A stretch of DNA of 64,000 bases from assembly GCA_902362805.1 (NCBI GenBank), contig CABIXY010000009.1, forward strand, positions 62,001 through 126,000, read 5' to 3'. The position numbers and the translations under genes were made by a program. The stretch comes from Eubacteriaceae bacterium (GTDB lineage: Bacteria > Bacillota > Clostridia > Peptostreptococcales > Anaerovoracaceae). This document shows, one piece after another, positions 59,210-64,000 of the stretch; position 1 is the stretch's first letter; the number at the start of each line of letters is the position of its first letter. The notes beneath the pieces were generated by a model, which searched no databases, had not been told where the DNA came from, and was given only the letters and a program-made list of their open reading frames with translations.

Positions 59210-59530
59210 ATGTCAGCAACATACATGCACATCGGTATTCCGGTGACAAACAAGAAACCGGGAATGGTATACAACGAAGAGATGAAACTGTGGATGAGCA
59301 ATCCGGAAGACTATGATTACGTGATTGAGTACCTGAAGTTTGAAGAGGGTACGCCGTTCCCAGAGATTCTCCACCACAACCCCCACGTCGCCTACAAGGT
59401 TGACGACCTGGAGCATTACATCGAGGACGCCGACCAGCTGATCTTCGGACCGGCACAGGCCAGCGAAACAGCCAGACTGGCTTTCGTCATCAAGGACGAC
59501 GCCATCCTGGAATTATACGAAGAGAAATAA
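59210..59530 (+). CDS. Small VOC-like protein of dha/lsrF-like operon
   Basis: A 106-residue soluble protein five bases downstream of the aldolase gene. It starts YMHIGIPVTNKKPG and contains HNPHVAYKVDD, a pattern of beta-strands with a metal-binding-like histidine and a later glutamate that fits half of a vicinal-oxygen-chelate (glyoxalase-like) fold. It has no resemblance to LsrG. It may be an isomerase or epimerase for the aldolase substrate; fold call is tentative. Confidence 0.6.
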   Translation: MSATYMHIGIPVTNKKPGMVYNEEMKLWMSNPEDYDYVIEYLKFEEGTPFPEILHHNPHVAYKVDDLEHYIEDADQLIFGPAQASETARLAFVIKDDAILELYEEK

Positions 59531-59551
59531 CCAAAACCAATACATCATCCT

Positions 59552-59593
59552 AAAAAAGACAGCACAGCCATCTTCAGCCGTGCTGTCTTTTTT
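59552..59593. terminator. Bidirectional terminator
   Basis: AAAAAAGACAGCAC pairs with GTGCTGTCTTTTTT; serves both the dha/lsrF-like operon and the convergent kinase gene. Confidence 0.92.
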
Positions 59594-60863
59594 ATCCGAT
59601 CAGTATGACGACTTTGAACTCCTCTTCCGTAAAAGACACATCGATCGTTCCCTGATATCGTTGGACGACTTCTTTTACAGAGGACAGGCCGATGCCGTGG
59701 AAATCACCATCATCTTTATCAGAAAGAAAACGGTCCTTCCTTACTTTCACCTCGTTGCACTTTGTATTGACAATCTCATAACTGAAATAACCGTTTTCTG
59801 AATAGCGGGCTTTGACAGAAATATTCCGCTTGTCCTGCGGCAGTTTGCGGCATGCCTCGATGGCATTATCAAGGGTATTGGCAAAGATCGTACACAGACT
59901 GATGTCGTCGATGGACAGTAGATTATCGATGCTGATATGGAAAAACTCACTGATTCTCTCTTCTTGTATCAGGTTATACTTTGCATTGAGTACGGCATTG
60001 ACCACCCTGTTTTTGCAAAAACTGCGGCTGCTTGACTGAATATAACTGGATAGCTGCTGGAAATACCGTTTCGCTTCTGCATCATTTCCTTCGTCTAAGA
60101 GATTGCCCACGGCTATCAGCTGATTGTTCAAGTCATGGCGCAGCCTTCTGATTTGGTCCTGATTTTTTTCCAGTTCTTCATAATAGTTTTGCTGCAGACG
60201 CAGATTGGACCTTTCAATATCTGTGTAAATGCCATCAGCCATATAAGAAGAGGACAGGCGTATACAGCCGATGTTGGTGATGAGGCATGCGATGAGACAG
60301 GGCCAGACATAGTAGGTCACCCGCGGTGTAAAATAGACGCAGCTGAAAAGGGCGGTGAAGGAGGCCAGGCTGATAATGGTCACCATGATCCAGGCTCGAT
60401 TGTCCAGAGCAAGCTTCATCTTCGCAAGGGAAGGCGAGAGAAGGCGGTAAAACAGATACCAGAATAGGATTATCAGGGCATAGGCGGCGGTCGCCATGAT
60501 GTTACTGCCCATTCCCTCATCCTCGGGAAAAATGGAAAAGTAAATCAGCGTGCCTACGTTCATATAGAGAAAGCTGACGGTAGCGGCGATAGGATAGAAG
60601 AGGACGGCGATTGCCAGCTTGATCAGCAGTTCCCCTTCGAACAGGAGAAGATTTATGGCTATAAAGAGCAGCAAAGGTATGGTGATATTTGCTACATCAT
60701 TGGGATAAATCGGCACACCTGACACCGCGGACAGACCGATCCACTGCATCAAAAACAGCAGGATATTCTTTCGCGGCTGAAGAAAACAGCAGACACAGCG
60801 ATAGAAGAAAAAACCTGCTGTGAAGCTCATGATATCGCCGATACAGGTTAAGAGTATTGACAT
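59592..60863 (-). CDS. GHKL sensor histidine kinase (LytTR-linked)
   Basis: A 423-residue kinase with six hydrophobic helices (residues 5-200), a coiled coil, the H-box RRLRHDLNNQLI and a GHKL ATPase (NTLDNAIEAC; FHGIGLSSVKEV). The start at 60863 follows AAGGAGG; a longer frame of 34 codons upstream overlaps the response regulator gene. It is encoded downstream of its LytTR partner, 11 bases apart. Divergent from a BceAB-type ABC transporter, which it probably regulates; such kinases sense peptides or transporter flux. Confidence 0.9.
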   Translation of the reverse strand: MSILLTCIGDIMSFTAGFFFYRCVCCFLQPRKNILLFLMQWIGLSAVSGVPIYPNDVANITIPLLLFIAINLLLFEGELLIKLAIAVLFYPIAATVSFLYMNVGTLIYFSIFPEDEGMGSNIMATAAYALIILFWYLFYRLLSPSLAKMKLALDNRAWIMVTIISLASFTALFSCVYFTPRVTYYVWPCLIACLITNIGCIRLSSSYMADGIYTDIERSNLRLQQNYYEELEKNQDQIRRLRHDLNNQLIAVGNLLDEGNDAEAKRYFQQLSSYIQSSSRSFCKNRVVNAVLNAKYNLIQEERISEFFHISIDNLLSIDDISLCTIFANTLDNAIEACRKLPQDKRNISVKARYSENGYFSYEIVNTKCNEVKVRKDRFLSDKDDGDFHGIGLSSVKEVVQRYQGTIDVSFTEEEFKVVILIG

Positions 60864-60874
60864 CGATTTCCTCC

Positions 60875-61579
60875 TTAGTACAGCATCATCTGTGCAAACG
60901 CTACGGCAAGGTCCTGCCTGTAGGCGCGGCTGACGGGAATTTCTTCTTCGTGACAGAGACAGCAAGCAGTCTCAATCTTTGTTACGAAGTGCATGTTTAC
61001 CAGATAGCGATTGTGCACCCGCTGAAAGCAGGAGGGCAGTTCCGCCGCTACGTCGTCCAGCTTTCCGTAGAAAATAACGTTTTCCCTTACTGTGACGACA
61101 TTGACGGTCCGGCGATCACTTTTAAAATAACAGATGGAATCCATAGGCAGGCGCAGGGTGCCGGACTTTTGCTCCACTATATAAAACTGTGCTTCACGTC
61201 CGTGAATTTCCTCAATCGCTTTCGACAAAACTTCTCGAATCTTGGCTTCTTCATAAGGCTTGAGAATGTAGTGAAAAGCTTGGACTTCGTAGCCCTGGAA
61301 GACGAAATCAGGGTATGCCGTGACGAAGATCATGATCATTTTGCGGCCTGATTGGCGCAGCATCTTTGCGGTAGTCATACCGCCAGCCCCGGGCATTTCG
61401 ATATCCAGAAAAAGAATGTCAATCTGTTCAGCGGCATCGCAGGCAGCGAGGAGACTCTCACCGCAGTCGAACTCCTGGATTGCATAGTCCATCCCTGTAA
61501 GTTCCAGCTGCACAGCAATCAGATTTCGCAGATCTTTGCGCAGTTTTTTTTCATCATCACAGATTGCGATATTCAGCAA
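60875..61579 (-). CDS. LytTR response regulator
   Basis: A 234-residue regulator. Receiver with IAICDDE at the N-terminus, phospho-acceptor in LFLDIEMPG (about D58) and VTAYPDFVFQGYEVQAFHYI, LKPYEE; LytTR DNA-binding domain from 135 (YIVEQKSGTLRLPMDSICYF; RVHNRYLVNMHFV). Start is TTG at 61579, seven bases after GAGGAGG; a leucine codon follows. First gene of the pair with the kinase at 59592, reading away from the ABC transporter. Confidence 0.9.
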   Translation of the reverse strand: MLNIAICDDEKKLRKDLRNLIAVQLELTGMDYAIQEFDCGESLLAACDAAEQIDILFLDIEMPGAGGMTTAKMLRQSGRKMIMIFVTAYPDFVFQGYEVQAFHYILKPYEEAKIREVLSKAIEEIHGREAQFYIVEQKSGTLRLPMDSICYFKSDRRTVNVVTVRENVIFYGKLDDVAAELPSCFQRVHNRYLVNMHFVTKIETACCLCHEEEIPVSRAYRQDLAVAFAQMMLY

Positions 61580-61735
61580 AATAAGACCTCCTCAGTTTTT
61601 CTCTTTGTAGGGTAACATAGGATGGCGGCAGTTGTCAAACTTTACAGAAAAGGGGTTAAACTTAACACTTCGACCTCTAAAAAACTGCAGGTTCTTCACT
61701 TAAAATAGATATAACAAGAAAAATGGAGGTTGAAC

Positions 61736-62491
61736 ATGTTACAGGTACAGAATTTGAACAAAAGCTATAAAAATAGTGTAAACACATATCAAGTTTTAAA
61801 GGATGTTTCCTTTGAAGTGAAGAAGGGCGAATTTGTGGCGGTCATGGGGCCCTCCGGCAGCGGAAAGACCACTCTGCTCAATTGCATTTCCTGTTTTATT
61901 CCCTCAGACAGCGGAACCATTCTGCTGGGAGGGAAAGACATCTCAGGCTTAGATGAGAAAAAGATTGCCAAGGTGAGAAATGAGAATCTGGGCTTTGTCT
62001 TTCAGGATTTCATGCTTCTTGACGGTCTGACTGTCAGAGAGAATATCTGTATGCCGCAGATCATCGCGGGCACCCCGATTACCCAGATGGAAGTGAAAGC
62101 AGAGAAGCTTTGCCAGCTCTTCGGCATCTCTAAAGTCATTGACAAATATCCGGCTGAAATATCAGGAGGGGAGAAACAGCGTACCGCGGTAGCTCGTGCT
62201 TTGATGAACAGTCCTTATGTGATCTTGGCCGATGAGCCTACAGGAAATCTAGACAGCAAATCCTGCAAGGCTGTCATAGACGCTTTTCTGCAGGCGAAAG
62301 AGCAGGCGGGGGCTACCATTTTCATGGTCACTCACGACAGCTTTGCCGCATCTTTTTGCGACAGGGTCATCGTTCTTGCAGACGGGGTGATTCATCACGA
62401 AATCATAAAAACTGGCACCAGACGTCAGTTTATGGATCAGCTGTTAGATGTTTTGAGAAATCTGGGAGGCGGGGACGATGACAACGAGTAA
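61736..62491 (+). CDS. BceA/LolD-type ABC ATPase
   Basis: A 251-residue ATPase of the macrolide/lantibiotic exporter group. Walker A GPSGSGKTT, Q-loop FVFQDFMLLDGLT, signature ISGGEKQR, Walker B VILADEPTGNLD and H-loop VTHD are complete. ATG 61736 follows TGGAGGT. It overlaps the FtsX-like permease gene by 14 bases. BceAB-type transporters with a two-component pair detoxify antimicrobial peptides; here the pair is LytTR/GHKL rather than BceRS, so function is only partly inferred. Confidence 0.93.
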   Translation: MLQVQNLNKSYKNSVNTYQVLKDVSFEVKKGEFVAVMGPSGSGKTTLLNCISCFIPSDSGTILLGGKDISGLDEKKIAKVRNENLGFVFQDFMLLDGLTVRENICMPQIIAGTPITQMEVKAEKLCQLFGISKVIDKYPAEISGGEKQRTAVARALMNSPYVILADEPTGNLDSKSCKAVIDAFLQAKEQAGATIFMVTHDSFAASFCDRVIVLADGVIHHEIIKTGTRRQFMDQLLDVLRNLGGGDDDNE

Positions 62492-64000
62492 GATCTACCA
62501 AAAAATGAGAAAAAGCGGCAGGGGGCAGTATCTGCTCCTCAGCTTCTGTGCCTTTTTGTCGGTGCTTCTGATCACCGCCTTTGCCCTGATGTATTTTGGC
62601 CCCACGGTGCAGACCTTTCTGCCGGAAGGGGGAGACACGAGGAAAATGGCCACCTTGCTCCTTGCAGCTACAGCGCTGGGCTGCTTTATCTTCACCTTAT
62701 ACGCTTCTGGCATGTTCTTTCGGTACAAGAGTCGTGAATACGGGATTCTCATGGCTTTGGGCATGGAAAAAAAGAATTTGCGGAGACTTTTATTTAAGGA
62801 GCTATCGGCCATTACTGCCGCGGCTTCTCTGGCCGGACTGTTGTGCGCTATACCAGTGTCATATCTGATCTGGAAACTCTTTGAATTATTTATCATTTCC
62901 AATGAACAGATGACCTATCGCTTTGGCGCGGCAGGCTTTATCCCCGGCATCCTCTTTGCAGCCTGCCTGGCCCTGATGCTGGGACTTGCTGCCAGACGTT
63001 TTATCAATCGGTCGGACATCATGGACATTTTGCGGACGCAGCACAAGACCCAGATGGTAAAGACCGTAAAGGGCTGGATTTTGCCGGTGGGCATCGTACT
63101 GATGCTTCTTGGCATTGCTCTGGGCAGCGGCCTTCCACAAGTTGCCGCAAGGGTCTTTCGGGTCAATCTGCCTTCTGCGGTGAATCTGTTTTATCTCTTT
63201 ACAGTTTTCGGCATCTATCTGGTGCTCCTCAGCATCGTAGCCCAGAGCCGTGCGGCGAAAAAGAAGGAGAGTTATTACAAGAATCTGGTGTCCATCAGCC
63301 TGATGCGTTTTACGGCAAAGGCCTCCACGCGGAATATGTGCGTCATCGTCCTTCTGATCTTTGTCTGCTGTTTTGCTTCCTTCTATGGAATGCAGTACAG
63401 CTTGACGCCAGATCTGGCGAAAAGTGACGATTTTGCCTTTTCTCTTCATTATCCTGCTTTGGAAAAACAGATAGAAAAGGAAGATGTCTACAGAACGGCT
63501 CAACAATATGACTTGGAGGTTGAGGACTTTACGGAAGAGCAGGCATCTAATCTGATCATTTCTTATACGGCCACGGATATCAGTGAAGATGAAAGCAAAT
63601 ATGTTGAAAAGTATTATGACCAGCAGAGAGGCGCGCTTTTCCTTTCCGCCAGCAGTTATGCCGCCATCTCTGGAGAGAAGATCACCGTGAAGGAAGGAAC
63701 CTATAAAACGGTAACGCCAAAAGACTACAAAGGCTTTTTTGACCACGTGGACGGCTTAGACAGGGTGACGAATCCGGACAGCAGCAAATCTCTGAAACTG
63801 GTATATGACGGCAGTCTGGAACAGGGTTCTCTATACTCTATGAGTGATCCCTTTGCCTATGTCATCAGCGACGGCGATTACAAAGTGATGACCAGAGGGC
63901 TGGATCAGACATATAAGGAAAATCTGGTTTTCTTCGATGTAGATGACGTTGCCAATTCCTACGATTTTGCCAAAGCTTTGCTGAGCCAATATGTGGACCG
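62478..64000 (+). CDS. FtsX/BceB-type ABC permease (3' partial)
   Basis: The frame starts at ATG 62478 inside the ATPase gene and is open to the end of the window, so 507 residues are visible and the C-terminus is missing. N-terminal helix (about 20-45), a second and third helix (about 58-80, 105-130), then helices at 150-175, 195-215, 232-255 and 285-305, followed by an extracytoplasmic domain of at least 190 residues. This is the layout of BceB-type permeases, with the FtsX core (YKSREYGILMALGMEKKNLR) and a large extracellular sensor domain between helices 7 and 8. Partner of the ATPase at 61736. Confidence 0.88.
   Translation, partial: MTTSKIYQKMRKSGRGQYLLLSFCAFLSVLLITAFALMYFGPTVQTFLPEGGDTRKMATLLLAATALGCFIFTLYASGMFFRYKSREYGILMALGMEKKNLRRLLFKELSAITAAASLAGLLCAIPVSYLIWKLFELFIISNEQMTYRFGAAGFIPGILFAACLALMLGLAARRFINRSDIMDILRTQHKTQMVKTVKGWILPVGIVLMLLGIALGSGLPQVAARVFRVNLPSAVNLFYLFTVFGIYLVLLSIVAQSRAAKKKESYYKNLVSISLMRFTAKASTRNMCVIVLLIFVCCFASFYGMQYSLTPDLAKSDDFAFSLHYPALEKQIEKEDVYRTAQQYDLEVEDFTEEQASNLIISYTATDISEDESKYVEKYYDQQRGALFLSASSYAAISGEKITVKEGTYKTVTPKDYKGFFDHVDGLDRVTNPDSSKSLKLVYDGSLEQGSLYSMSDPFAYVISDGDYKVMTRGLDQTYKENLVFFDVDDVANSYDFAKALLSQYVD

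Noticed and set aside
58350..59456. 368-codon minus-strand frame opposite the LsrF-like gene
   Set aside because: Shadow of the LsrF-like and VOC-like genes; low-complexity arginine-rich start and no ribosome site.
62886..63746. 286-codon minus-strand frame near the right edge
   Set aside because: Lies opposite the FtsX-type permease, whose plus-strand frame starts at 62478, overlaps its ATPase gene and stays open to the window end. The minus frame is its shadow.

Overview
The window looks like a chromosomal segment of a mid-GC Gram-positive anaerobe of the class Clostridia. Genes have strong AGGAGG-type ribosome sites, four-base ATGA overlaps and many hairpin-plus-T terminators. The content (LytTR/GHKL two-component pairs, BceAB-type and ABC-2 exporters, a sigma-54 activator with short-chain substrate genes, a 2[4Fe-4S] ferredoxin, GPH and SSS symporters) fits a gut-type amino-acid-using clostridium, perhaps near Anaerovoracaceae; the family-level guess is inference only. 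No rRNA, tRNA or CRISPR array was seen.

Layout. 1-3217: tail of a universal-stress-like protein, sugar O-acetyltransferase, AraC/GyrI-like regulator, EamA exporter. 3387-4050: a gene-poor block of tandem 93-bp and 90-bp hairpin repeats and a structured leader. 4080-8869: M16 peptidase, two half ABC exporters and a small protein in one tightly overlapping operon. 9243-12170: NMT1/SsuA-type ABC importer and a ferredoxin. 12790-15802: APC permease plus YtcJ-like amidohydrolase. 15859-24775: a sigma-54 regulon with an M20 amidohydrolase, an isochorismatase-like hydrolase, a histidine kinase with its sigma-54 activator, and two SSS symporters; three of its transcription units have a perfect GG-N10-GC promoter. 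24877-29127: XRE/membrane pair, second YtcJ-like enzyme, BTAD regulator, ADP-ribosylglycohydrolase.

29490-41551 is an AT-rich accessory island. It opens with a decayed serine recombinase. It then carries a Pycsar-like module (a three-helix membrane effector followed by two different class III nucleotide cyclases), a BcgI-like Type IIB restriction-modification operon whose specificity gene is interrupted at a run of nine G (likely phase-variable), a Nudix hydrolase with a PLD-helicase-DUF3427 protein, and a HipA-like kinase. This is the most promising part of the window: a compact anti-phage island whose two-cyclase arrangement differs from the one-cyclase-one-effector Pycsar systems I know.

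41630-50165: MsrAB, DUF2238-like membrane protein, PadR/DUF1700 pair, LysR with a divergent NTF2-like/GPH symporter operon, FMN reductase, FAD-Rieske oxidoreductase. 50243-56296: SorC regulator, a LytTR response regulator and GHKL kinase, and an ABC-2 exporter of two membrane proteins and one ATPase. 56564-59530: dhaL, dhaK, an LsrF-like aldolase/thiolase and a small VOC-like protein, probably one sugar-phosphate catabolic operon; its third gene has a leader matching the one before the M16 peptidase. 59592-64000: a second LytTR/GHKL pair transcribed away from a BceAB-like ATPase and an FtsX-type permease that runs off the right edge.
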